Source: Rhodoferax sp. OV413
GTDB lineage: Bacteria > Pseudomonadota > Gammaproteobacteria > Burkholderiales > Burkholderiaceae_C
DNA length: 15,193 nucleotides
Assembly: GCA_945861195.1 (NCBI GenBank)
Contig: CAMATS010000017.1
Location: 1 to 15,193, forward strand
Direction: 5' to 3'
Shown here: positions 1 through 6,669 of the stretch, in pieces
Layout of the letters: each line of letters begins with the position of its first letter
Position numbering within the stretch: the first letter of the stretch is position 1
Made by a program: the position numbers and the translations under genes
The notes under the pieces: generated by a model
The model's input: only the letters and a program-made list of their open reading frames with translations
Database searches by the model: none
What the model was told of the DNA's origin: nothing

Positions 1-1073
1 GCCAGGCCAGCCAAGCGGTGCTTGCCGCCACGCCTGGGCCGGTGCTGCAGTATGGGGCCACGGAAGGCTACGGCCCGCTGCGCGAGGGTCTGAGCGCCTT
101 CATGGCCGCCAAGGGCGGCTCGGGCAGCGCGGCCAATGTGCAGGTCGCCCCCGAGGGCCTGATCGTCACCACGGGCAGCCAACAGGCGCTTGATTTGATT
201 GGCAAAACCCTGATCTCACCGGGCGATGTGGTGATCGTCGAGGCGCCCACGTTTTTAGCCACCATCCAGTGCTTTCGGCTCTACGGCGCCCACATCATTG
301 GCGCCCCCATTGATGCCGACGGCGTGGATGTGGACCGGCTCGAGCAACTGATTGCGCAGCACAAGCCCAAGCTAATTTACCTGATCCCAACCTTTGGCAA
401 CCCTAGTGGTGCCACGCTGAGCCTGAGCCGGCGGCTGCGTATTTTGGCGCTTGCTGCGCGCACCGGCACCGTGGTGGTGGAGGACGATCCGTATGGCGAG
501 CTGTATTTTGATCAGCCGCCCCCGCCCAGTCTGCTGGCGCTCTCGGCCCAGGTGCCGGGTAGCCGTGATTGCTTGGCGCACTGTGGCAGCTTCAGCAAGA
601 TTTTGTCGCCCGGCCTGCGCGTGGGTTGGCTGATAGCGCCGCCCGAGTTGCTGGCCCGCGCCACCATGTGCAAGCAGTTCAGCGACGCCCACACCAGCAA
701 CCTCACGCAAGCAATTTGCGCCCACTACCTCACGCTCGACCGGCTGGGCGCCGCGCTTGACCAGGTGCGCCGCACCTACGCCCAGCGGGCCCGGGTGATG
801 GCCGAGTCGCTCCAGCGCGAGCTTGGTGAGGCGATTGAATTCAACCGGCCGCAGGGCGGCATGTTTTTTTGGGCCCGCCTGAGTGGCTCCGGGGGCCGCA
901 GCCCTGATGCCACCGCCTTTGCGCAGCGCGCCGTTGAGCGGCTGGTCGCCTTTGTGCCTGGCAAGCCCTTCTTTGCCCACGACCCCGACACCGCCAGCTT
1001 GCGCCTGAGCTTTGCCACGGTCGACGAGGCCAAGATTCTTGAGGGCGTCAAGCGCCTGGGGCAGGCCCTCTAA
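1..1073 (+). CDS. PLP-dependent aminotransferase, class I/II (5'-truncated)
   Basis: The reading frame is open from the first base, so the true start lies upstream; the GTG at 18 is internal. About 356 residues are visible and roughly 40 N-terminal residues are probably missing relative to the usual 390-400. Visible fold-type I features are the YGATEGYGPLR segment near the N-terminus, the TTGSQQALDL cofactor-loop region, NPSG after PTFG, VEDDPYGEL, and the Schiff-base lysine in GSFSKILSPGLRVGW (codon 597-599). This pattern fits the 2-aminoadipate/aromatic aminotransferase-like branch related to the MocR aminotransferase domain. An N-terminal GntR helix-turn-helix domain cannot be excluded because the start is absent. 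The enzyme is expected to move an amino group between an amino acid and a 2-oxoacid in the cytoplasm; the substrate is not predictable. The stop TAA is one base before the next ATG, suggesting translational coupling to the transporter. Confidence 0.9.
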   Translation, partial: QASQAVLAATPGPVLQYGATEGYGPLREGLSAFMAAKGGSGSAANVQVAPEGLIVTTGSQQALDLIGKTLISPGDVVIVEAPTFLATIQCFRLYGAHIIGAPIDADGVDVDRLEQLIAQHKPKLIYLIPTFGNPSGATLSLSRRLRILALAARTGTVVVEDDPYGELYFDQPPPPSLLALSAQVPGSRDCLAHCGSFSKILSPGLRVGWLIAPPELLARATMCKQFSDAHTSNLTQAICAHYLTLDRLGAALDQVRRTYAQRARVMAESLQRELGEAIEFNRPQGGMFFWARLSGSGGRSPDATAFAQRAVERLVAFVPGKPFFAHDPDTASLRLSFATVDEAKILEGVKRLGQAL

Positions 1074-1074
1074 T

Positions 1075-2295
1075 ATGCCCAGCCGGGCTCTGGCAAGCAG
1101 CCTGCCCCATTCGCCCCGAGGCGTGCGCCCGTTTGCCATCATCGGCGGCGTCGAGGCCGTGGTGCGCGGCAGCAGCCTGGCGGTCTACCCGCTGTTGATG
1201 TACCGGTATTGGGGCGACGCGGTCACGGTGTCCAAAATTTATTTCGCGGTTGGCTTGCTGTCTTTGCTGACCGTGCTCGCCGTACCTATGCTGACCCGTC
1301 TCTTGCCACGCCGCTGGGTTTACACCGGCGGTGTGCTGCTGTATGTCCTGTCGGCGGCTCTGGGCATGGTGGGCGGAGCTGCCACCACAGCCGCCCTGCT
1401 GTGCAACGCCATGGCTGCGGCCACCGCCTTCGTTTGCTTTAACGCCTATGTGCTCGACAACGTGGCCAAGGCTGATTTCAGCAAGCTCGAATCCTTGCGC
1501 CTGTTTTATGGCGGCCTGGGCTGGACCGTCGGGCCGGTGCTGGGGGTCTGGTTGTTGCCGTATTGGCATGGTGCGCCGTTTGTCTTGGTGGGCCTGGGCG
1601 CGCTGGGCATGCTCACAGCCTTTTGGCGTCTGCGTCTGGGAAATGGCCGGGTGATTGTGCAGGCGGTGCCCAGTTCGGTCGCGCCGATGGCCTACCTGAA
1701 ACGTTTTTTTGCCCAGCCGCGTCTGGTTGCAGGCTGGTTTTTTGCAGTTATGCGCTCTTGTGGTTGGTGGATTTACATCGTCTACACCGGTATTTTTGCG
1801 GTGCAAAACGGCCTGGGCGAGCAGGTGGGTGGCTTGACCACCTCACTGGCCAATGCTGGCCTGTTCATGGCGCCGCTCATGCTGCGCTGGGTGCAACGCC
1901 ACTCCGTGCGCGAAGCGGTGCGTACCGGGTTTTTGTTCAGCGGCCTGTGCTTTATTTTGGGCACCGTGTTTTCTTCGCTCCCCTGGGCCACGGTAGCGGT
2001 GCTGATGCTGGGGGCTTATTTTTTGGTCTTGCTCGATATTTGCGGTGGCCTGCCGTTTTTGATGTCAGTCAAGCCCTCGCAACGCACCGAGATGTCGGCC
2101 GTGTACTCCAGCTTTCGCGATGTGTCGGGCATTGTGTCGCCCGGCCTGGTCTGGCTGGTACTGCAGTTTGTGCCCTTGTCTGGCGTGTTTGCCGCCGGCG
2201 GTGTGGCACTGCTGGCCGCTTGGCTGGTAGCCAGCCGACTGCACCCCGAGCTTGGGGTTCCCGGCAACCAGCGCCAGCGCCCGCCACCCGACTGA
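1075..2295 (+). CDS. MFS transporter
   Basis: A 406-residue integral membrane protein with about 12 hydrophobic segments spread over its length, for example around IYFAVGLLSLLTVLAVPML, FVLVGLGALGMLTAF, VAVLMLGAYFLVLLDI and GVFAAGGVALLAAWLVA. Length and hydrophobicity fit a major facilitator permease, possibly the MFS_1-like/phenylpropionate-permease branch, but no substrate-specific motif was recognised. The frame is open further upstream (an ATG at 1012), but that stretch overlaps the aminotransferase in another frame and reads as basic non-membrane sequence. The ATG at 1075, one base after the aminotransferase stop, is therefore chosen. This spacing suggests coupled translation and a shared physiological role, such as moving an amino acid or its keto acid (inference). 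The gene converges on the envZ-like gene 26 bases away. Confidence 0.85.
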   Translation: MPSRALASSLPHSPRGVRPFAIIGGVEAVVRGSSLAVYPLLMYRYWGDAVTVSKIYFAVGLLSLLTVLAVPMLTRLLPRRWVYTGGVLLYVLSAALGMVGGAATTAALLCNAMAAATAFVCFNAYVLDNVAKADFSKLESLRLFYGGLGWTVGPVLGVWLLPYWHGAPFVLVGLGALGMLTAFWRLRLGNGRVIVQAVPSSVAPMAYLKRFFAQPRLVAGWFFAVMRSCGWWIYIVYTGIFAVQNGLGEQVGGLTTSLANAGLFMAPLMLRWVQRHSVREAVRTGFLFSGLCFILGTVFSSLPWATVAVLMLGAYFLVLLDICGGLPFLMSVKPSQRTEMSAVYSSFRDVSGIVSPGLVWLVLQFVPLSGVFAAGGVALLAAWLVASRLHPELGVPGNQRQRPPPD

Positions 2296-2306
2296 AGCGC
2301 CCCAGG

Positions 2307-2335
2307 ACCTCGTCTCCGGATTTAGGCGACGAGGT
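2307..2335. terminator. Candidate hairpin between convergent genes
   Basis: An 8-bp perfect inverted repeat (ACCTCGTC at 2307-2314, GACGAGGT at 2328-2335) with a 13-base loop lies between the MFS stop (2295) and the envZ-like gene, and includes that gene's TAA stop (2322-2324). It could end transcripts from both sides. No clear T-tract follows on either strand, so intrinsic termination is uncertain. Confidence 0.4.
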
Positions 2336-3659
2336 TCGGTTTGTCTGGCGGCGTGGCGGCGCGCAGCAGCAGGCGAACCTGCAGGCCGCCGCCGGCTGCA
2401 TTGGTCAGCGACACCGAGCCGCCCATCCGTTGCAGGGTTTTGTCCACGATGGCCAGGCCCAGGCCGGCGCCGCGGGCTTCGGTGCGGGCGCTGTCGCCGC
2501 GGTAAAAGGGCTGGGTTAAGCGGGCGAGTTGTGTCTCGGTGACGCCAGGGCCCTGGTCGCGCACCTCGACCATCACCCAAGGCGCTTGGCGCTGTGCCCC
2601 AACAAAGACCTTGGCCTGACCGGTTTGGCCCGAGCGCCCGTAGCGCAGGGCGTTTTCCAGCAGGTTGGTGAACACGCGGCCCAGTTCCACCGGGTCGGCC
2701 ATCACCAGCAGGTCCGCGCTCAGGTCCAGGTCAATCTGGGCATCGCCCCGGTTGGTCAGGTTGTAGAGGCAGCCCCGCACCAGGTCGAGCAGCGGCAGGC
2801 TCACCAAGCGCACTGGGTTGGACCTGGCGTAGTCAAGAAACTTGCCAATGATGGCGTCAATTTGGCCGATGTCTGCAGCCATGTGATCCCGCGCCTGGGG
2901 GTCGGCCACGCTGAGCTCAGTCTCTAGTCGAAGCCGCGCCAGGGGCGTGCGCAGGTCGTGCGAAATGCCGGCTAGCATGATGGCGCGGTCCTGCTCAAGC
3001 TGGGCCAGGCTGCGGGTCATGCGGTTAAAGCCGGTGTTGACTGCCCGCAACTCGGGCGTGCTGACGGACTCATCAAGGGTGCTGGCGTCGAGCTGGCCTT
3101 CGCGCACCCGCGATGCAGCCAGCGCGAGCTGTTTGAGCGGCCGGCTGACCAGCCCGGCGATCAGGGCTGCGCCGGCCAGCGACAGCGCGGCCACGGCGGC
3201 CAGCCAGATCAGCCAGGTTTGCCCGGCGGTGTGGCTGAAGCGGGCCCGGTCAGTGCGCAACCAGTAGCGGTCGCCCTCGATGGTGAAGCCGATCCAAAGG
3301 CCTTCTTGCTGGTTGACCCGGTTGGCGACTTCGGTGCCCGGGCCCAAGCGGCTGCCGAGTTCACGGCTGATGCGCTGGCTTGGGCCGTCGGTGTCAAAAG
3401 GCTCCACCAGGTCGCCGGGTTCGCGCGGCAGGATGCGCAGCCCCTCCTGCTCGCTCATGGTTTTAATCAGCGACACCCGGTTGATGGCATCCGCATGCAC
3501 CAGGGCGGCGCGGCTGAGGTTGACCAGAGCGGCAATTTCTTGCGCGGTTTGCAGTGCCTTGGGCTCAAATTCCATCGCCCTGAGGGTTTGCAGCCAGGCC
3601 AGCATGCTGCCTACCAACAGCAATGTCAGCAAAAAAAATGTTCGCCAAAACAGACCCAT
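2322..3659 (-). CDS. envZ: EnvZ-type sensor histidine kinase
   Basis: A 445-residue membrane sensor kinase. TM1 spans about residues 7-23, a periplasmic sensor region about 27-146, and TM2 about 149-170. A HAMP linker follows (starting SRPLKQLALAA), then the dimerisation/phosphoacceptor domain with H-box GISHDLRTPLARLR (His234). The ATPase domain shows N-box TNLLENALRYG (Asn336), G1 box DQGPG (368-372), F-box QPFYRG and G2 box GAGLGLAI (397-404), so it looks catalytically complete. The open frame continues 44 codons upstream, but that extension overlaps ompR in another frame. The ATG at 3659 starts directly before the hydrophobic segment and lies 4 bases after the ompR stop, as expected for an ompR-envZ operon. 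It is expected to phosphorylate the adjacent OmpR. The stimulus is unknown; osmolarity is the signal in enterics, which may not transfer here. Confidence 0.93.
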   Translation of the reverse strand: MGLFWRTFFLLTLLLVGSMLAWLQTLRAMEFEPKALQTAQEIAALVNLSRAALVHADAINRVSLIKTMSEQEGLRILPREPGDLVEPFDTDGPSQRISRELGSRLGPGTEVANRVNQQEGLWIGFTIEGDRYWLRTDRARFSHTAGQTWLIWLAAVAALSLAGAALIAGLVSRPLKQLALAASRVREGQLDASTLDESVSTPELRAVNTGFNRMTRSLAQLEQDRAIMLAGISHDLRTPLARLRLETELSVADPQARDHMAADIGQIDAIIGKFLDYARSNPVRLVSLPLLDLVRGCLYNLTNRGDAQIDLDLSADLLVMADPVELGRVFTNLLENALRYGRSGQTGQAKVFVGAQRQAPWVMVEVRDQGPGVTETQLARLTQPFYRGDSARTEARGAGLGLAIVDKTLQRMGGSVSLTNAAGGGLQVRLLLRAATPPDKPNLVA

Positions 3660-3663
3660 GGCT

Positions 3664-4395
3664 TTAGCTGCTGCTGTCTGGCACAAACACATAACCCACG
3701 CCCCAGACGGTCTGGATGTAGCGTGGCGCAGTGGGGTCGGTCTCAAGCAGTTTGCGCAGGCGTGAGATTTGCACATCCAGGCTGCGGTCAAAAGGCTCTA
3801 ACTCGCGGCCGCGTGCCAACTGCGCGAGTTTTTCCCGCGGCAGGGCTTGGCGGGGATGGCGCACCAGCGCCTTGAGCATGGCGAAGTCGCCGCTGGTGAG
3901 TGGCAGGGTTTCATCGCCCCGGCGCAACTCACGGGCGCCGAGGTCGAAGATAAAGGGACCAAAGCACACCACGCCGGCTTGCACCGAGGGCGCGCCTGGC
4001 AGCTCAGCCTTCGGTCTGCGGCGCAGCACCGCATGGATGCGCGCCAACAGTTCGCGCGGGTTAAAGGGCTTTGCCAGGTAGTCGTCGGCGCCTACCTCGA
4101 GGCCAACAATGCGGTCCACGTCCTCTCCCTTGGCGGTGAGCATGATGATGGGCGTTGGGTCCTGCGCGCCGCGCAGGCGTCGGCAAATCGACAAACCGTC
4201 TTCGTCCGGCAACATCAGGTCGAGCACGATCAGGTCGACGCTCTCGCGCAGCAAAATACGGCTCAGCGCCCGACCATCTTCGGCCTGCAGCACGGCAAAG
4301 CCCTCTTGGCTGAGGTAGCGGCGCAGCAGGTCTCGGATGCGCGCATCGTCGTCGACAACCATGATCTTGTCGGCTCGCTTGGGGGCTTGGTTCAT
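3664..4395 (-). CDS. ompR: OmpR-family response regulator
   Basis: A 243-residue two-domain response regulator very close to enterobacterial OmpR as I recall it. The receiver domain has the acidic cluster VVDDD (14-17), phospho-acceptor Asp59 in IVLDLMLPDEDG, Thr87 and Lys109 (GADDYLAKPFNPREL). The C-terminal winged-helix DNA-binding domain carries LTSGDFAMLKALVRHPR, RSLDVQISRLRK and RYIQTVWGVGYVFVP. Segments such as DGLSICRRLR, AKGEDVDRIVGLE and ELPGAPS are shared with E. coli OmpR, which supports the symbol. The ATG at 4395 was chosen because it sits about ten residues before the first receiver strand; the frame is open further upstream but without conserved sequence. It is the first gene of the two-gene operon with envZ. 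A GTAAC-type motif in its upstream gap could be an autoregulatory site (inference). Confidence 0.96.
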   Translation of the reverse strand: MNQAPKRADKIMVVDDDARIRDLLRRYLSQEGFAVLQAEDGRALSRILLRESVDLIVLDLMLPDEDGLSICRRLRGAQDPTPIIMLTAKGEDVDRIVGLEVGADDYLAKPFNPRELLARIHAVLRRRPKAELPGAPSVQAGVVCFGPFIFDLGARELRRGDETLPLTSGDFAMLKALVRHPRQALPREKLAQLARGRELEPFDRSLDVQISRLRKLLETDPTAPRYIQTVWGVGYVFVPDSSS

Positions 4396-4470
4396 GCTTG
4401 GCTGCTGCCTTGTTTTTGGTTTGCAGATTGTGCAGGCCCGCGCCCGTATGCGCCAGCCTGCCGGCCCGAT

Positions 4471-4487
4471 GCTCACACACTGTTACA
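4471..4487 (-). promoter_or_regulatory. Possible OmpR-like half-sites upstream of ompR
   Basis: On the minus strand TGTAACA (4481-4487) is followed at a 10-base step by TGTGAGC (4471-4477). OmpR is known to bind tandem degenerate half-sites about 10 bp apart with a core near GTAAC/GAAAC. The first element matches that core and the second only partly. It lies 76-92 bases upstream of the ompR start and about 47 bases upstream of the divergent small gene. The assignment is speculative. Confidence 0.25.
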
Positions 4488-4497
4488 CATCTGGCCG

Positions 4498-4517
4498 CCC
4501 AAGGCCCGGGCCTGGGG
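4498..4517. promoter_or_regulatory. 20-bp near-perfect palindrome upstream of the small secreted gene
   Basis: AGGCCCGGGCCT (4502-4513) is a perfect 12-bp palindrome. With one mismatch the symmetry extends to CCC and GGG flanks, giving 20 bp. It ends 16 bases before the ATG at 4534. It could be an operator, or if transcribed a GC-rich hairpin near the start codon. GC-only palindromes also arise by chance in such DNA. Confidence 0.3.
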
Positions 4518-4533
4518 TGTTAAGCTGAACCGC

Positions 4534-4902
4534 ATGAGATTTGCTTTGCTGCTGCTGTGCGCGCTGGGACTGTTTGGGGCTGCCAATGGGCAGCCTGGGC
4601 AGCACGGCCAGCGTGCTCAAGCTGGCCCGGCTCCAGGGCCCGGCGGCGATCAGCGCCGGGCCGATTTGCGCTCCTCGCTCAGGCCCATGTCCAATGAGCG
4701 ACCCAGCCAGGAAGAGCCGGCCCCGGCCGATTTGCCCAGGCGCCAGTTGTCAGAAGACGAAAGAGCCATGTTGCGCCAGCAGTTGCGTCAGCAGGCCGGA
4801 CAGCTCAACCCTCAAGCCAGCCCCGATGGGCGCCCGCCCATGGCCTGCCCTGGCGGACCCGGCCAGCGGCCCAGGCGCGGTCCGGCGGACGCCTGCCAGT
4901 AG
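4534..4902 (+). CDS. Small predicted secreted protein of unknown function
   Basis: A 122-residue protein starting at ATG 4534. The open frame extends far upstream, but that part overlaps ompR on the opposite strand. Residues 1-19 form a short signal peptide (MRFALLLLCALGLFGAANG), with cleavage probable near residue 19-20. The mature part is rich in Gln, Pro, Arg and Gly. It has a low-complexity Pro/Gly/Gln stretch (about 20-40), an Arg-rich helix-prone segment LSEDERAMLRQQLRQQ (72-87), and two cysteines (105 and 121) that could pair in the periplasm. I do not recognise a family. The DERxxLRQQLRQQ segment resembles short periplasmic proteins of Burkholderiales, but this is memory and not a search. 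It diverges from ompR, so it may be under OmpR control. It converges on bdhA with only 13 bases between the stops. No clear ribosome binding site is visible. Confidence 0.7.
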   Translation: MRFALLLLCALGLFGAANGQPGQHGQRAQAGPAPGPGGDQRRADLRSSLRPMSNERPSQEEPAPADLPRRQLSEDERAMLRQQLRQQAGQLNPQASPDGRPPMACPGGPGQRPRRGPADACQ

Positions 4903-4915
4903 GGGCTGCGGGGCA

Positions 4916-5686
4916 CTACTGCGCGGCCCAGCCGCCGTCCATGTTCCAGGCCACGCCGCGCACGTTGTTGCCCGCGCTGCTGCACAGAAAAACCGCCAGC
5001 GCCCCCAATTCCTCGGGGGTGCTGAACTGCAGCGAGGGCTCTTTTTCACTCAACAGGCTGTTGATCGCCTGTTCATTGCCAAGCCCCATAGCGGCGGCGC
5101 GAGCATCAATTTGTTTTTGCACCAACGGGGTGAGCACCCAGCCCGGGCAAATTGCATTGCAGGTGACGCCGGTGGTGGCGTTTTCCAGCGCCGTCACCTT
5201 GGTCAGCCCGACCAGCCCATGCTTGGCCGCCACATAGGCAGACTTTTCGACCGAGGCCACCAGGCCATGGACCGAGGCGATGTTGATGATGCGGCCCCAG
5301 TTGGCTGCACGCATGGCCGGCAGCGCCAGGCGGCTGGTATGAAAAGCACTGCTGAGGTTGATGGCAAGCACGGCGTCCCAGCGCTCGGGCGGGAAGTCTT
5401 CAATGCGTGAGACATGTTGAATGCCAGCGTTGTTGACCAGAATATCGACCCTGCCAAAGGTGCTGGCGGCATAGGCCATCATGGCTTCTATCTCTGCCGG
5501 GCGGCTCATGTCGGCGCCGTGGTAGGCCACCCGCACACCGCAGCTGGCAAGCTCGGCGCTGGGGCCTTGGGAGTCGCCAAAGCCGTTGAGCAGGATGTTG
5601 GCGCCCTGTGCTGCCAGGGCTCGGGCGAGCCCGAGGCCAATGCCGCTGGTGGAGCCCGTAACGAGTGCTGTTTTGCCTTTGAGCAT
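4916..5686 (-). CDS. bdhA: D-3-hydroxybutyrate dehydrogenase (SDR family)
   Basis: A 256-residue classical short-chain dehydrogenase, expected to interconvert (R)-3-hydroxybutyrate and acetoacetate with NAD(H) in polyhydroxybutyrate and ketone-body metabolism. The cofactor motif GSTSGIG is at residues 11-17 and NNAG at 85-88. The catalytic tetrad is Asn110, Ser138, Tyr151 and Lys155. Residues known to hold the substrate carboxylate in bacterial 3-hydroxybutyrate dehydrogenases also line up with a constant offset: Gln90, His140, Lys148 and Gln192. This supports the specific assignment over a generic SDR. The ATG at 5686 has an AAGGA element about 8 bases upstream. The gene diverges from the alpha/beta hydrolase across 58 bases that contain an inverted repeat, a likely shared control site. 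Confidence 0.93.
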   Translation of the reverse strand: MLKGKTALVTGSTSGIGLGLARALAAQGANILLNGFGDSQGPSAELASCGVRVAYHGADMSRPAEIEAMMAYAASTFGRVDILVNNAGIQHVSRIEDFPPERWDAVLAINLSSAFHTSRLALPAMRAANWGRIINIASVHGLVASVEKSAYVAAKHGLVGLTKVTALENATTGVTCNAICPGWVLTPLVQKQIDARAAAMGLGNEQAINSLLSEKEPSLQFSTPEELGALAVFLCSSAGNNVRGVAWNMDGGWAAQ

Positions 5687-5718
5687 GCTGATTCCTTGAG
5701 AGTTGCCTTAGGATAGCC

Positions 5719-5732
5719 CTTGGTCAACCAAG
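5719..5732. promoter_or_regulatory. Inverted repeat between bdhA and the hydrolase
   Basis: CTTGGT (5719-5724) and ACCAAG (5727-5732) form a perfect 6-bp inverted repeat with a 2-base spacer. It lies 32 bases upstream of bdhA and 12 bases upstream of the hydrolase ATG. The TTGGT-N2-ACCAA shape resembles operators of FadR-subfamily GntR regulators, which control acid catabolism genes. No such regulator is in the window. On the minus strand it includes TTGACC, which could serve as a -35 element for bdhA, although no good -10 was seen at the right distance. Confidence 0.35.
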
Positions 5733-5744
5733 CCCGATTTCACC

Positions 5745-6641
5745 ATGACTGAGCCAAGCCGCCACTTTCTTCATTGCCCCGATGCCGGCGGTGGCCACCG
5801 CATGGCCTACTGGTCCTGGGGCGAGGCTGGGGCCGACCATGTGGTGCTGTGCGTGCATGGGCTGACCCGCCAGGGGCGCGACTTCGATGTGTTAGCCCAG
5901 GCCCTGTGTGAGCGCGGTGCGCGAGCCGGCCAGCGCCTGCGGGTGGTTTGTCCAGACGTGGTGGGCCGTGGCGATAGCGACTGGCTGGCCGACCCCATGG
6001 CCTACCAGGTGCCAACCTATGCCGCCGATATGCTGACCCTGATTGGTCAGTTGCAGGCCAGCCGGCTGGACTGGCTTGGCACCAGCATGGGCGGCCTGAT
6101 TGGCATGGCGGTCTGCGCCTACCTGGAGCCGGGTCAGGTGCGCCGCTTGGTGCTCAATGATGTCGGCCCCAGCATTGAGTGGCAGGCCTTGCAGCGCATT
6201 GGCCGCTACCTGGGTCGATCGGGTGAATTTGAATCGCTGCAGCAGGCCGCTGACGCGCTGTGGGCTATTGCTAGCAGCTTTGGGCCGCACACACCGGCCC
6301 AATGGCTGGCCTTGTCAAGGTACATGGTCAAGCCCGCGGCCCAGGGCAGCCACAGGCTGCGCCTGCACTACGACCCGGCACTGGCTGTGCCTTTTCGACT
6401 GTTGACGCCAGAGACTGCCGCACAGGGCGAGGCGCTGATGTGGCAGCTCTATGACCGCCTGAGCCTGCCCACCCTGCTGCTGCGCGGCGCCGACTCGGAC
6501 CTGCTGTCCTCGCCTACCGCGCTGGCAATGACCCAGCGCGGGCCGCTGGCACGTCTGCGGGAGTTTGCCGGTGTTGGCCATGCCCCGACCCTGGTTGCCA
6601 ACGATCAGGTGCAAGCAGTGGCTGATTTTTTGCTGGACTGA
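5745..6641 (+). CDS. Alpha/beta hydrolase
   Basis: A 298-residue alpha/beta-hydrolase-fold enzyme. The oxyanion-hole HG is in CVHGLTRQGRDF (His38-Gly39). The nucleophile elbow is GTSMGG with Ser114. The acid is probably Asp252 in RGADSDLL (Asp250 is the alternative), and the base is His279 in GVGHAP. A cap region lies at about 140-230. There is no signal peptide, so it is cytoplasmic. The family covers esterases, thioesterases, lactonases and related enzymes, and the substrate cannot be read from sequence. Its position divergent to bdhA allows a role in hydrolysing hydroxybutyrate-type esters, but that is only a context guess. The ATG at 5745 has a weak ribosome binding site. relA follows 28 bases after the stop, so the two may be co-transcribed. 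Confidence 0.88.
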   Translation: MTEPSRHFLHCPDAGGGHRMAYWSWGEAGADHVVLCVHGLTRQGRDFDVLAQALCERGARAGQRLRVVCPDVVGRGDSDWLADPMAYQVPTYAADMLTLIGQLQASRLDWLGTSMGGLIGMAVCAYLEPGQVRRLVLNDVGPSIEWQALQRIGRYLGRSGEFESLQQAADALWAIASSFGPHTPAQWLALSRYMVKPAAQGSHRLRLHYDPALAVPFRLLTPETAAQGEALMWQLYDRLSLPTLLLRGADSDLLSSPTALAMTQRGPLARLREFAGVGHAPTLVANDQVQAVADFLLD

Positions 6642-6669
6642 GCCGGCCGGGCCGGGAAACCTTGAGTTG

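Noticed and set aside
372..1142. 256-codon minus-strand open frame opposite the aminotransferase
   Set aside because: Overlaps conserved PLP motifs on the plus strand, has Arg/Gly/Ala-rich composition and no family resemblance.
3847..4533. Long upstream extension of the small secreted protein frame
   Set aside because: It runs antisense through ompR; the signal peptide begins only at the ATG at 4534.
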